From: Sequoia sempervirens
Lineage: Eukaryota; Streptophyta; Pinopsida; Cupressales; Cupressaceae
Assembly: GCA_007258455.2 (NCBI GenBank)
Contig: VDFB02000001.1
Location: forward strand, 11,512,754 to 11,576,753
DNA length: 64,000 nt
Reading direction: 5' to 3'
The notes under the pieces are model-generated. The model saw nothing but the letters and a program-made list of their open reading frames with translations. It had not been told where the DNA came from and did no database searches. This document shows, one piece after another, positions 23,775-36,166 of the stretch. Numbering within the stretch: the first letter of the stretch is position 1; each line of letters starts with the position of its first letter. The translations under genes and the position numbers were made by a program.

Positions 23775-25084
23775 GTCATTAAATATAGAGTTCCATTGCT
23801 TCTTAAAAAGCTGGCATTCCCAAAAAGTATGCCTTATATATCTTCATTTTTTAACAAAAAGGAAACTTAATTGGTTATAATTTGATACAGTTTAACCTAT
23901 CACCAATGGGAAACTTGTAGTGAAGTACTTTCCAAGCAAGTAATTGAGCATTTGAAGTAGCTTTTATTTTCTAAATTTGACCAAAAAGTTTTGCCCAAAA
24001 AATTTCACTAAATTTTCACTACCACTTAAAATTTAAGCGAGGATTCAAAGGCAAGATAGGAAGTAGTTGCAAATATATCTTTTTTAAAGGAAACCTCAGG
24101 AAAGGATAAGCTACCAGCCATATCTAGTATTTGAAAAAACTGCAATGGATAGGATACATAATTTCATAGACAATTCCAACAAAACCAAAGAACACACAAA
24201 AATCAAGAATAGTCTAAATTTATTGCTTAGATTAAATATTGTTTTGATGGTATGCCATGAAAGCCAACTCAAAGTAAAAAAATCCCAAAGATCCCATTTA
24301 GTCCATAAAAACTATTGAATAGGCTTAATTAAGTCTTCATAACCTTTGTTAGAAGGCATCCAACAAGACGAATAATAAACATGTGTGGCAAGAAAGATTT
24401 TATTAGCAACTTGGATTTTACCAGCCAAGGAGAGAAACTTATTTCCACAACTAAAAAGCTTATTTTTGAGTCTGTTAAGATACCAACTCCACATACTAGA
24501 GAGGGAAACCGAAAAACCAAAAGGTATCCCAAGATACCTGATGATTTATTTGTGTTTAATGTGCTTCCATTCTTGAGGAATCCAAGGAGGAGTGGGTCTT
24601 ACCTAAACCATCAAGAATTTAGTTTTATCATGAGCAAGTTTAGAACCTAAAACAACACAATATAACTCCAAAATTTTCAACACATTAGAAATATTATTTT
24701 CAGAATTTTGAAAAAATAGTAAAATTTCATCAACATAATGTGAGTTAATAACATCAACATCTTTTGGAATAGAGATTCCATCAATGAGCTTCATTTTATT
24801 GGCATTCTGAAGCATATAGCCCAACATATCAGCTGTGAGGACATACAAATATGGAGCAAGAGGAAATATTTATCAAATAGATCTTTGTAGGAAAAAGGAG
24901 TCAATCATCATATCATTGATAATGGTCCAAACATTAGTATCTTGAAACAACATTTGAATATGTGTTCAAAAATTAGATCTAAACCCCAACCATTATAGCA
25001 TGTTAAGGATAAAGTTCCATTGAATTCTATCATAAGCCTTGTCAAAGTCAGGTTTAATTAAAATTGCATTTTTACCTATTTTTC
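23775..25084 (-). mobile_element. LINE remnant B: reverse transcriptase to zinc-binding region
   Basis: Read on the minus strand, this carries the second part of an L1-type ORF2. 'KPDFDKAYDRI' (about 25030-25060) is the first-Asp region of RT. The 24603-24848 frame gives 'VINSHYVDEILLFFQN', where YADD has become YVDE, so the catalytic pair is lost. The 24312-24494 frame gives 'LSLAGKIQVANKIFLATHVYYS', the usual downstream stretch. Near 23790-23870 'IRHTFWECQLFKKQW' matches the zf-RVT end. The 5' part and RNase H are missing. The left edge abuts remnant A's RNase H at 25085 without an obvious target-site duplication. Confidence 0.75.
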
Positions 25085-25888
25085 TTATTGATCCTTCCTA
25101 GTTGCTATGACACATGAAACATTCATGGAGTCCCCTTCTATGTCAATTACTTTGATTCCCTTGCTCACACATAGATGTAGGTCTTCAGAGAGTGTAGAGA
25201 ATTCAACCTCATTATTGGTGCCATTTTGTATCTTAACTGTACCTTCCCAATGAATTATCCCTCCATCATTCCTAATGATGAGCCCAACACTAGAAGCTCT
25301 AGGGTTGCCTCTTGCAGCCCCATCAAAATTATGGTTTAATCTCTCAAGAGGCAGAAGGGGCCATTTTGTCATTTTCCTCTTAGTTTCCCCAAGAGCATTG
25401 TTGCCACAAAAATTGGTTGGAACCACCAAAAGCATCCAGGTGGATAGAATAGTTTTATCCCAAAGAGAAAAACTCCATATTCTTTTCTTATGTGATCTTT
25501 TGTTCTAGAATTTTCTTATTGCAACTTTAATTTTATTGATTAGTGACATTGTTGGGGAGGCTTTTCTCTTGAAAATTTTGGCATTTCATTCTTTCCATGT
25601 GCCATATGATTAATGATAAATCAAAAAACCACATACCAAACCATAATGATCCTTTATATAGTCTCAACCAACATTGAAAGAGTGATGTTAAGGTTGATGG
25701 GATGGTACCATGCCATCATAGTTTTCGTATGATAAAGGACTAGCATTCAATCATCATATCACATTGTAGCAACAAATAATCAATGGATTCATCATTTTTA
25801 TTACACATAGGGCATTGAAGGGGACCCAAGAATCCTAGTCATTGTAGGCTATCCTTGGTCAACATTCTTTTATGGAGGGCAACCCATG
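25085..25888 (-). mobile_element. LINE remnant A, 3' part: zf-RVT and RNase H
   Basis: On the minus strand, directly after the insertion at 25894, the reading 'FTWVALHKRMLTKDSL' and 'CPMCNKNDESIDYLLLQCD' gives the zinc-binding RT-associated domain (zf-RVT) of plant LINEs. The 25085-25435 frame is an RNase H: 'NFDGAARGNPRASSVGLII', 'NNEVEFSTLSEDLHLCVSKG', 'IDIEGDSMNV'. It keeps the first Asp, the Glu and the GDS Asp. It stops abruptly at 25085 where remnant B begins. Stops and frameshifts occur in the linker, so it is not functional. Confidence 0.8.
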
Positions 25889-26921
25889 TAAATTGTAACG
25901 CCCCGCCATGCCAACCCCAAAGGACAACCTAAACTAACAAATTACAACAATTTTTTTTTCTTTTTTAAAAGAGAAAAAGATAACAACTATGCAATAATCG
26001 TTAATTAACCTTACAATATTACATAACAAAACCTAACTAGTCCCATGGGGTTACATGGTTGCATTACACATAATATTCCCAACCAAACATCGTTAAAGAT
26101 AATGCCAAGAAAATAATAAGAGAATCATGCATTCACATGATAACATAATGATAACATACAACTATCCATGATCAAAAGAGATGAAAGTGATACATCATTC
26201 TATTACATTTCAAAATTTATAGATCAATATTACAATTATGGAGCATATTTCCACAGATACAACACATCAAATAACAGCTACCATGAATTATTAACCACAT
26301 AAGGTTTACAAGGTACATAATACATTACATCATTTAAGAATTACAATAATACAAAAGTCTTCCCCAACATGAATGGGAACAATACAATATGATAGAGTGA
26401 TACAACTGAAACGATGAATACAAGTATTAGGATTGGATCCATCTACGACACATCTCTAAAGTCACTACAAGTGGCACAAATCTCCACATCTCAATCCTCG
26501 GCTGGGGACCCAATTGGGTGCATAGCATGTTCCACTTGACCACGTGGGTCCAAAGACCCACCCCCCGTGCAAGGAGTTGACAAGAAAGATCCTCAACCAA
26601 AAGTCAAGCGAACCAGCAGTAAACAAGACTCCACAACCAGAATAACAACAAAACAAGAAAACAACCCACAACATTGCCAACCCATAACCAAAACAAAAAT
26701 AATGAGAATTCCAACAAAACTAATTGCCAATATTATAGATCAACACTAAATAACCATAAGAGGTTCCAACAACATTAGGATCCAAATCCTTCAAATGAAA
26801 TCACAATATCAACCAACAATAAATATCAAGGGAACCTTTCGTTAACATCAATAAATTTTCCATGAGGCATATATGCAACATCAAATAACTGAAAGGACGA
26901 TTCAACAATAAACATAAAGAA

Positions 26922-26981
26922 ACAACCGCCTCAATATACATAAGGTACAACCGCCTCAATATACATAAGGTACAACCGCTT
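26922..26981 (+). repeat. 25-bp tandem repeat inside the LTR-type insertion
   Basis: Two identical 25-bp units starting ACAACCGCCTCAATATAC (26922-26946, 26947-26971) are followed by the start of a third (ACAACCGCTT). Recent slippage-type duplication within the element. Confidence 0.85.
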
Positions 26982-29040
26982 CTAGAGGTACAAGAATAAC
27001 AAGGGGAAACAACAACCACACAAGGTTGCTAGAGGGTGGAGTGTCATCACATAAGCTTGACATGGGTTACCCAATGCGAATCTTCATATGTTACCGGCCC
27101 CCTTACCTAGTTAAACCCTAGCAACCTCAACTGATCCCTGACCCCCATTCTCACTCATGCGAGATCAACATACCTTTCAACAGGACAAGGCAGTTGATCT
27201 TTGCCATTCTAGGCCTTCCCACTCATCTAAAGCCTAAGTGAGCACTTGAGCCATGAGTGAGGCTATCTTATCTGAATTAAAGTGAGATACTACCCAAATG
27301 CCCTAACTAATTATTAGGTTATCACTAGTTAAGGAAAATCTCAATGAGTTACATGTACACCACTTTGTGTGCTGACCCCCACTGAAAGCCACTTTGCCTA
27401 CTAACAACAAAAGACTCGAAATCAAAAACGGGTAAGCCAACTTGCACAAGATACCAAAATCAAACAAAAATATCTACACCACGTGAGGCATGCACCATCT
27501 CACACTAGAAATTCATAGCAAAGAAAACCACTTTCCAAGTGCAAGGACTAACCCACCAAAAATCAAATTGAACATAAGAGCAACTGTTCCAAAGGAACCA
27601 ACAAGAAGAAATAATTATAAAGCAACATTTTCTTTCCCCTCCTCTGGAAGCCCAAGAAGAATGACTACCCAATAACTCACAAACGAGGGTAAGTCAAGCC
27701 AATACGAGATTCCAAATAAATTCCAACACAAAAATAAAATCCCCCTCAAAACCAAGATCAACTCAAGAGGAAGTCACATCAAAATGGAATAATCAAATCT
27801 ACCTTTAAGTACACAAATACATTCAATGTAATAATCACAAAGAATAATAGACAATTAATTAAGTTCAATTTATTCCTTCATTATGGAGTCATACAAGAAA
27901 CTATATAAACATATTTACTAATAACTCAACACTTCATTTATTACAAGCAAACGAGCAAACATTATCACCTCAAAATACAATGAAAATCTTTTAACACAAT
28001 ATCAATATGAACACTCAAGCAATAGTGCACACATGAAAGACATTATTCCACCACACTAACCTTGCATTCAATAACTAAATACATGGTAATTTACAACCTT
28101 ACTATTAAGTAATATAAAAGCAAGCAATTTTAATTAAGCAAACATGGATAACCTATTTGTTCATTTAAATAAATATTTTACTTACATAGTACAATCAATC
28201 TCACAATGAAAAATAACCCTAACACAACATATAAAAGCTAACATTGATTAAGCAAATGTAAGATAGACATTGTTTTAAAAGAACTCAACTTTACAAGCAT
28301 TATCTAATACGTTCCAATAAGTCCTCTAACTTTTCCATCACAAAACTTCAACACATAAAATCCCCGTCAATACAAAACTAACCACAAGATCAAAATCTTC
28401 TCAATCTACTCATTCCACACCTCAAACTTAGATGAGCAACAAATAAACATTTCAATCATATATTCTACTTCAACAACAACACCCACTTTCTAACAATTAT
28501 CAAAATTCTCCCCAATTTCCAATAAACGACATGGAATTAATTTCAAGCAATCATTACATCACAACCAAGAATACTCCAAGGATAAAACATTACTTTCATT
28601 AAACAATAACCAATCACTTTAACCACTTACTCAGATTAAAAGACTATAATCTCAATTAATGAGAATTGAAGATATACCCTAACAACAATCTACCTTTAAA
28701 CACACAAATACATACAATCAATAAACCCTAAAGAATAATAAACAATCAAATATATTTTATCTATACACTCACTAAGAAGTAATTTAAAATAACTAAGGAA
28801 GTAATCTGAGCACATTTTCTTGATATCCCACTTAAACATTTTTAAACACTTATTTACATCCATACACATATATAAACACATACATATAAACATATTTCTT
28901 AGGCTTCTAATTAACATCATTTCATTGAATTAATCATTAAATACATGAAAACGTATTAAATATACTAATATAAACATTAAGACTTACTTCACAAGACAAC
29001 TTTACTTCTTGATTACATAAATAAATACACACATTCATTT

Positions 29041-29290
29041 AACTATATATATATGTCAAAGTCTATTCCTATAAGTTGCCACTGTTTACAACATATCAAA
29101 TTAAAATTATGCAGTGGATGATACTAGTTCAAATGGCCATATACACACCCGCGCACACCTATATATATATATATATACATTTAAATCTGAAAACCACGTG
29201 AAACTTAAAAGTTCAACTTACATTGATATGTATTGACATTGATATGAATACATTTAAATAAATATATGTATATAAACAAAACCGTGACAC
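29041..29290. repeat. TA-rich simple-sequence patches within the insertion
   Basis: (TA)n-type runs near 29047-29055 and 29160-29177, with imperfect TATA/CATA stretches around them. Minor low-complexity DNA, not a separate element. Confidence 0.6.
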
Positions 29291-30365
29291 TAATTCCATT
29301 CCCCTCAGTATGAATTATGTTCTATTAGGGAATAAGTTATTGAAATACTATTGTATAATCAGCAAGGGACTGACTAAAATGAGGGAGAAAATGACAACCA
29401 TAGGGTAAGGTGTCCACAACAATTCCATACTAGCTACATTGTTTAAAAGTTCCAACAAGTATTCTTCATTTGAAGATAAAAGAGAGTTGAAGTTTACATT
29501 AGATTGAGGATATGAAAGTGTTATCAATGAGAGGCTTGATTTTTCTAAGTTTGAATTACAGGTATTGGCTCTGGTTCAATAATCCAAACCAAAAGGTAAG
29601 TGAGTACAACGAATATAGTACTATCATAAAAAAAAACAGACAAGGCAATGAATCCCCACTAAACACATATCCCTCATGGAGCATTCGCAGAAGAAGGCAA
29701 TGAACAAAAAGGAAACACATGATTTGAATGCAAGAGAATTTGTTTTGAGAGATGTGATCTCATGAAAATGCTATCCTTCCCCAATCTCCCCCAAAACGGA
29801 TTTGATGAAAAAGCTTAAGAAACTTTCAAGTGAATGCAATTGATAGGTGTCGCCAAATTTCCCTCCCTTCTCCTTCAAACTCCATGCTTGTCATGCATGC
29901 AAATAAAGAAACATTGAGAAGGCACGTGGGGCTTTTGATTTCTTTAAGAATATTTTCCTTTCTTTTTCTAAAAAAATAATAATAATGTTGGCAATACCCA
30001 TATTAAATTGCAATTATAATTACTAATATTAATTATGTTTAAATTTAAAATTAACCTTATTAATAATTACATTAATATTCTATTGTATTTTATTTAATTA
30101 TTCATTGTTTAATTAAAATAATGGTATAAACCTTCAAATTAATTTAATAATTTAATTAACGACATTCGTTCAATAATCTAACTATATTAATAATAAAATA
30201 TTTACTCTTGCCATAGCAATTTAATTTAATTAGCTAATTGAACAAGGCCACTTAAACGGTTAAGTTTACCAAATAATCCAATGGCACAATTATCAACGAA
30301 ATAAAAAATAATATTCACTTACACAAAAATCCAGAAGGACCGATTCAGAGGGGCGCTACATAAAT

Positions 30366-30774
30366 GCTCCCAATTCAAGCAAGATGGTGGGACCCCAACA
30401 AACATTTGTTCTCCAATTAACATCTTGTGTGTCTCTCTCTCATGGATTTCGTAGCCAAGCTTTGTGGAGTACTTCCCTGACAAAATAATCTTCCTTTTTG
30501 AGAGCTCCCTTTCCATGATTTCATAGAATTGGTATGAGGTGTGATTAAAGGATTTCCAAGAAAATGTTAAGCCACAACATGTATTGGAGATTAGCATGTA
30601 CTCTCTTACTTTGGTCCCATATCTTTCAATCATTGTTTGGATGCCCTCTTCCAATATTGGGATATCATCCAAAACAAGATACATGTTCCAAGATTTGTGC
30701 CAAAATGAAGTCGTTGCCTCATTATTAACCCTCTGCATTAGATGCTCTATTATGATTAGTCTAGATTTCATCAT
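30366..30774 (-). pseudogene. LINE ORF2 linker into zf-RVT, cut by the 4.47-kb insertion
   Basis: The open minus-strand frame from 30774 contains 'FWHKSWN' and 'KYSTKLGYEIHE', the region before zf-RVT in plant LINE ORF2. It runs to CLNWEHL at the TAAAT duplication. The remaining residues of this frame lie inside the insertion and are not part of the LINE. Confidence 0.65.
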
Positions 30775-30989
30775 GTAGTTTCAAATTTGTGAGCCATTTG
30801 GGGAATTGGCAATAGTGAATTATGTTGGGTTCATCATTGTCCAAATACTTTGTCCTAAGGCTTTTGCTCCAAGTTGAGTATGGATTCTTAAATGCCTTCC
30901 ATATTATTTTTGCCCCTAATGCTAGATTTTTCTTCTAGATATCTCAAATAGTTGCCCCACCAACTTTCTTACCTTGTTTCACTCTATCC

Positions 30990-32560
30990 CATGCAATTAA
31001 TGGGATTCAATTTATTTCATTTAATCCCTCCTACATAAACCTTTTCTATATTTTTTTAAACTCTCCTTCCACTTTGTAATTAAACCAATGCACAAAATCA
31101 TGTTGATATGGGTGACAATGAGAATCACTTTTATCATAGTTATTCTTCTTGCCAAGGTTAGATGCTTCAAACTAGATACCATATCTAATATGGGCGTTGA
31201 AAAGTGGTATTCCAAGTTATTGGATTCACAATGAGTCAATGGTGAAGCCAAGGACAATGGCAATTTCATGTTGAGTGGATCTCTTTGTATTGAAGAAATA
31301 TATTTGTGAATTGTCTTTGTTTATGGATTGTCCAGAGCATTTTGTATAGTCATGTAGGGTTTCCTTTATAATTCAATTTCCCCTATAGTTGGTATCCCAT
31401 ATAATTGGGTATTGCCTACATAGAGTTGGTGGATTAAAGATGAAACATTATTGGATATTGAGGCCCCTTTCCAGTAACCAACAACAACTTTATGGGTGAT
31501 ACATCTACTCAACACATCTGCCATAATTAGAAATAGAGAGGGGGAGAGCATATTGCCTTGCCTGTTTCCTTGAGCACTCTTAGAGAAGTTGCATAGAGTT
31601 TCATTGATTAAAATGGAATAGTGTGGGGTAGACATGCCTGAAAAAATCCACTTCATCCATTTTTTATCAAACCTGAATTTTCCAAGACTAAATTAGGAAT
31701 CTCCAATTGAATCTATCATAGGCCTTGCTTATGTCCAACTTCAATAACATACTTTTCAAATTATCTTTTGATGGAATGTATTGCTCCATTTGCAATGATA
31801 ATCCTATCAACTATGTTCCTTCCTAGAATGAAGCCACTTTGTTCCCATGAAATCAAATCATGAAGAAGACTTCTAAAGAAGTTTTCCATCACCTTTAGAT
31901 GATTTTGTACATCGTGTTTCTTAGTGACATTGGCTTGAAATTTGAAAACCTTATGCTATCTTCTTTTATTGGGATAAAATAAAATTTAGTATTATTCAAC
32001 TCTTTCAGAATTTTGCTTGATTTTCATGATTATTATACAAACTTATGTATATCTAAGCTCATGAAACTCCAACATGCTTGATAAAAGGAGGCCAAAAAGC
32101 CATATGAGCTGAGGACCTTTATCTAGATGCATTTGGAAGAGAGTTGTCCTAGCTTCATTGACTAAGACAAGAGAAATCAACATGTTAGTGTTTTCCTTGA
32201 TTATGATTTGTGGAATCTTTTCTAAGAAACAATTGTGTAGCACTTAGCCTCACCAACACTACTAAGGATATCATGGAAAAATTTAACCCTTTCCTACTAG
32301 ATTTCCCCATTGCCTACCAAAATCCTCCCATTATTTGTGGTAATTTGGGAAACACTGTTGTGAGTTCTAATTTTCGTAGAGTTGTTGAATTTTTTTTTAT
32401 TTAAATCTTCATCCTCCAACCATATTTCCCATGATTTTGAGCACCAATAACATTTTTCCCTTGCCAAGATTTTAATATATTTCACCATCAATGTTTTTTC
32501 TTTGTTGTATTCCTCTTGAGACATCCCAGTGGCAATTACATTTTCATTCAAGACTTTCAG
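30990..32560 (-). pseudogene. LINE reverse transcriptase domain, degenerate
   Basis: The 32551-32297 frame reads 'SKSWEIWLEDEDLNKKKFNNST', corresponding to the KSRxxWLxxGDxNTKFFH motif before RT. The 31656-31366 frame reads 'SILINETLCNFSKSAQGNRQGNMLSPSLFLIMADVLSR', matching the G-x-RQGDPLSP region. The FADD motif is replaced by 'LYVGNT', so catalysis is lost. 'LARRITMIKVIL' (31269-31021 frame) matches the LSxAGRxxLIKxVL stretch. Confidence 0.75.
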
Positions 32561-32689
32561 CTCTTGTTCAATTCTTTCTTTCTCCTACAAAATATTTTTG
32601 AAGGTCATTATGTTCCATACTCTCATTTTTTCCTTCACATACTAGAGTTCTTATTGAAGATAAACATTTGAGTTTCACTTCTAAGCTAC

Positions 32690-33420
32690 ATCTTTTTGAT
32701 TTGGAAATGACTTTTCAGTGGTGGGTGATCTTCTTGCATGCATATATCAATAAGAAAATTGTCAAACATTGAGATGGATTTGATATTCAAAGTGGGGAGG
32801 ATTAGATAATGAAGCCAACTTGCAAAGAATAAGAAACGATCCAATCTTTTTGCTATATACTTGTGAAACCTAACCAACAATAATTCTAGGAAAATGAACC
32901 GTTGACACAGTATCAATGAGATTATTGATTTATAAAATCAACAAAGTCTTTCTAAGATTGGGACATTCTCCCAATTCCACCCATCTTCTTTGATGAATTT
33001 ATTATGGAATTGAAGTCACCACCAACCAAATAATCTCCTTGATCTAGCTTACTAAATTTTGTTGATAATTCATTCCATAGTTTTTAATCCATGGGCTTGG
33101 AGGGACCATGTACATTGAACATACAAAAGTTTAGATTAGAAAATAAACTAATACCTTTGCAGATTGCCAATTGGATTTTGAGTTATTACATTCATAGATA
33201 CTTTATCTACTTTCCACATCAAGCTGAGGCCCCCAAATGCACCCATAGCTTATGTGAATAAGCCAACCCACCCTTTACAATGTTTCATGAATATATCTAC
33301 TTCTGATTTGTTTAATTTTGTCTCTTGCAACATCACTATTTCAATCAACTAGTTATTTAGATGGAGTTTGATTATGCACCTTTTTTTAGGGGTGTTTAGG
33401 CCCCTAACATTCCATATAAG
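32690..33420 (-). pseudogene. LINE endonuclease domain, degenerate
   Basis: The minus-strand reading 'ILIWNVRGLNTPKKRCIIK' (about 33340-33410), then 'VMLQETKLNKSEVDIF', gives the Asn and the Gln-Glu-Thr-Lys motifs of the endonuclease/exonuclease/phosphatase fold used by L1-type LINEs to nick target DNA. The later 'KRLDRFLFFASW' and 'DHPPL' (32686-32916 frame) match the C-terminal Asp-Arg and Asp-His region. Several stops lie between. Confidence 0.75.
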
Positions 33421-33871
33421 AATCTTTGTTGTCCTCCAAGGGAGGGGATTCCTCCCTTGGATCTTAGTAGAGATATGAATTGATCAAAGCTTGTTCAATG
33501 CAAATAACTTCTCCTTCCCGCTTTTGTTTATTTGACTTTCAGTTGTGCTTGGGTGTCGATTGGCGAATGCGTCATGGATCAATTGCGTCCAATTCATCCA
33601 TTGTTTCTTCGTCCTTGGAATCTACGGCCACTCACATGTCGTTTGCTTGTTTCCACTTTCTCCATGTATGAGACAAATCACTTTTGTTGGGGATTGAATT
33701 GTTCTTGGCTTTTCCTTTGAATTCATTTCATTCTAGTCCCTTAGGTTTGTTGGATGTGGAGTATTAAGTACAAATATAGGGTTTACATCTTTTGATTTAG
33801 GAGTATCCTTTTCAATTTTTCGATTGAAGGTATCAATTAGTACCCATTGTTTCTTTACCTTATGGAAGTGG

Positions 33872-34471
33872 TCATTGGCATGATGCTTCAAAATGATTCT
33901 TTCTTTTACATTGAAAGCAATAGAATTTAGGGTTTTCCATAAACAATTGTTGAAGCCATACCCCAACTATGGTTTGTAATTTGATCATATCCAAAATTTC
34001 ATAGATCGATATTATTTTGATTCCAATGTAAACTAGGTTTTCCTCATTTTGTAGATCCACCTCCAAATCCTTCCAATACTATCTTTGATTTTTGATAAGC
34101 TCTCATTTGACCAATATTTGAATGGAAAGTTATACAAATGGATCCAAATTAGTCCTTCTACCAGAGATGTTTTTAAAGAGTTAAAAATATGGTGTCCACT
34201 TTTACAAGAACAAGTAGTAGTCGCCAAACTTCTAAGGTTCCCCCTTTAGAATAATCTCTCTGTTAGCCTCAAATTCAAACACAATCGCAAAAAATCCCTT
34301 GGGGAGGATATTTACTATAGGATCAACTTTCCAATGTGTCAACACCCAATCACTAATCGTAATTCTTGTCAATTTTGCCTCAATAAATTTGTCGATTAAT
34401 GTTGTTTCAGATAATTCCCTTGCATCACCATCGACAATGGTTGCAAGCTCAACTACAATTTCATGGGGCAA
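33872..34471 (-). pseudogene. LINE ORF1-like protein: DUF4283 plus CCHC knuckle
   Basis: Three consecutive frames (34471-34232, 34227-34033, 34066-33872) form one decayed protein. 'HWKVDPIVNILPKGFFAIVF' and 'GLIWIHLYNFPFKYWSNESL' match the DUF4283 pattern of plant LINE ORF1 proteins. The C-terminal CFQCKRKNHFEASC is a clean C-x2-C-x4-H-x4-C zinc knuckle. The protein would bind element RNA. Two frameshifts separate the parts. Confidence 0.7.
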
Positions 34472-34500
34472 TTGAAAGTTATTGCAGAATGCCTAATTTT

Positions 34501-35031
34501 TAGCCTATGAATTCCCTTAAATGTCCGTGTTGCCCTAACTCTTTTTTTTCTCTATGCAACGCTTTAGTTGTTTGCTATGCTCTTTTGTCACTTCCATTTT
34601 CCTCTTGATTGAACATCAATATATTATATTTTTAAATATTATATACATATTTAATTATATAATAAATATTAACATACAAATTAAAACAAATCTATCAACA
34701 TAAAAAAAACTAACTCCTAGATTTTCTCAATTTAAAAAATAAGACAATTCAATAACACCTTGATCTATTAATGAAATTGAATTGTTCTTAAAGAAACTAG
34801 AAAATTAAATCTTAATGATGAGAAAAATCCCAACACAAGAAAAAAGAAATTCAAGATTTTAACCTATACAAAATTAGCTATTACTTATAGACCAAATAGT
34901 CAATTAACCTCTAACCAAAACAAATAAATAAAATCTGTAAGCTATTTCCATCCTCTTTATTTAAAGAAAATTGAATGATTACAAACCTCAGTTTATTTCC
35001 AGGAAACCCTAACCTATCCTGTAATTCTACC
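34501..35031. other. AT-rich spacer between the LINE and the mTERF pseudogene
   Basis: No recognisable element apart from what is probably the decayed 5' end of the LINE near 34500-34610. The last ~50 bp share a GGWAACCCTAA stretch with the DNA just upstream of 53792, marking the approximate left edge of the segmental duplication. An in-frame upstream ATG at 34975 extends the reading by 19 codons, but the paralogue's start aligns with 35032. Confidence 0.45.
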
Positions 35032-36166
35032 ATGAACTCCAAGTTTTGGAGCAGACTGACTGTTATGAAGCCATTCCATTTTCGGAATGTGTTCTCAACC
35101 CTTGCCATTACCAATGCTCATTCGCAGAGCCTCTTTTCACACTTTGCCTCCTCCAAATTCAACATGTCTGCGGCCGACATCACTCGGATGTTCGAAGCCA
35201 ACCCCAGATTGCAGAAGCTTCAAACCCTCCACGACGTGGAACAGTTTATTCATATGTTGAACAAATACGGCTTCACTGAAGTCCAAATTGCCAAGATAAT
35301 GAGGAATCCTCCCGAAGTAATCTGCTTAAGCGCAGAAAGAAAATTGGAGCCCAAGATCAAACTACTGGAAGGTTTTGGATTCGAGGGTGACACTCTGACG
35401 AAGCTTTTGACGATGAATCCCAGCATATTAAGCCCTCGAGAACGGACTTCTTCGCAGGCTGGAGTTTCTGAAGAATGTTTTTCAGTCCCAAGGTCTGCTC
35501 GTTAAAGCCACATTAAAAGCACCATTCATTATCGGTTGTAGCCTGGATGATGCCCTGAAGCCCTCGGTTGCTTTCTGGGAGGGATGGGGTTTTCGTGGGA
35601 CGGAGCTCTCCAGATTCTTAATGTTAAATCCGCGCGTTCTATCGGTCACTTCTCTTACGCCTGCACATGTTGATCTCATTCACAAGATTGGCGTTGACAA
35701 GGAAAGAAAAATGCTCAAATATGTTTTATGTAGAGTGGCTGGTAGCCGCATGGAAACGTTAGAGGCCAAGATAGAGAATCTCAATCGCTGCGGGCTCTCG
35801 GCAGAAGAAACCTGGCAACTACTTGAAGCTGCCCCTCTGGTCCTTTGTCACTCCAAGGAAAGTATTAGTGAAAAGATGAACTTTATAGTTAATACCATGG
35901 AGTTCCCTGCAAATTGTGTAGTGAAGTATCCGTCTGTGTTGCAAAGCAGTTTAGAAAAGACTTTGAGGCCCAGGTTTCTAGTTTGGCAGAAAATCAAATA
36001 CATGAATTTTCTCGGCCTTTCCCTTTCGACTGTATTGACAATGTGAAAAGCAAGATTTGTTAGCAGGATTATAAAAGGGCATCCTCAATCTGAAAAACTG
36101 TGGTCAATTTATGAAAATGCCATCTCTAATTCCCCCAACTGCACTAAGAGCTCAACCAAAAGTTAA
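35032..36166 (+). pseudogene. mTERF-family pseudogene (duplicate of 53792-54928)
   Basis: Family members are helical-repeat proteins that bind organellar DNA or RNA and act in mitochondrial or plastid transcription or RNA processing. This copy aligns throughout with the intact gene at 53792. It shares the 'PFHFRNVFSTL' presequence-like start, 'MSAADITRMFE', 'SAERKLEPKIKLLEGFGFEG', 'AFWEGWGF' and 'GLSAEE'. Near 35430, five bases present in the paralogue (in its 'LGVSLENAL' codons) are missing. This shifts the frame and gives a stop at 35503-35505, while the correct frame resumes and stays open to 36046. There TGA replaces the Pro codon following 'TVLTM'. The remaining ~40 codons are still readable to TAA 36164-36166. 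Intronless, like the paralogue. An N-terminal ~176-aa product could still be made, but a normal protein could not. Confidence 0.85.

Larger units (their letters stand above)
25894..30360. mobile_element. 4.47-kb LTR-type insertion (solo LTR or non-coding element) splitting a LINE
   Basis: The segment begins TGTAACGCCCC and ends GGGGCGCTACA, 11-bp inverted termini with one mismatch. It is flanked on both sides by the same 5 bp, TAAAT (25889-25893 and 30361-30365). TG...CA ends plus a 5-bp duplication are diagnostic of LTR-retrotransposon integration. No second copy of the terminal region occurs inside, so it is best read as one very long solo LTR. An internally empty non-coding element is the alternative. 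No coding domain is seen. The plus strand is markedly A/C-rich through 26500-28700. It interrupts the zf-RVT region of LINE remnant A, so it is younger than that LINE. Confidence 0.8.
30366..34500 (-). mobile_element. LINE remnant A, 5' part: gag-like ORF1, endonuclease, RT
   Basis: Read from 34500 downward, this is a plant L1-type LINE with decayed ORFs: a DUF4283/zinc-knuckle protein, an apurinic-type endonuclease, and a reverse transcriptase. It continues past the 4.47-kb insertion into 25888-25085. All domains contain stops and frameshifts. The reading on the two sides of the insertion, '...CLNWEH' and 'FTWVALHKRM...', joins with a one-frame offset once the insertion and one TAAAT copy are removed. 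Confidence 0.8.

Noticed and set aside
34911..35114. Minus-strand frames overlapping the mTERF starts (also 53755-53943)
   Set aside because: Shadows of the mTERF coding strand; both overlap the paralogous ATG region in antisense.
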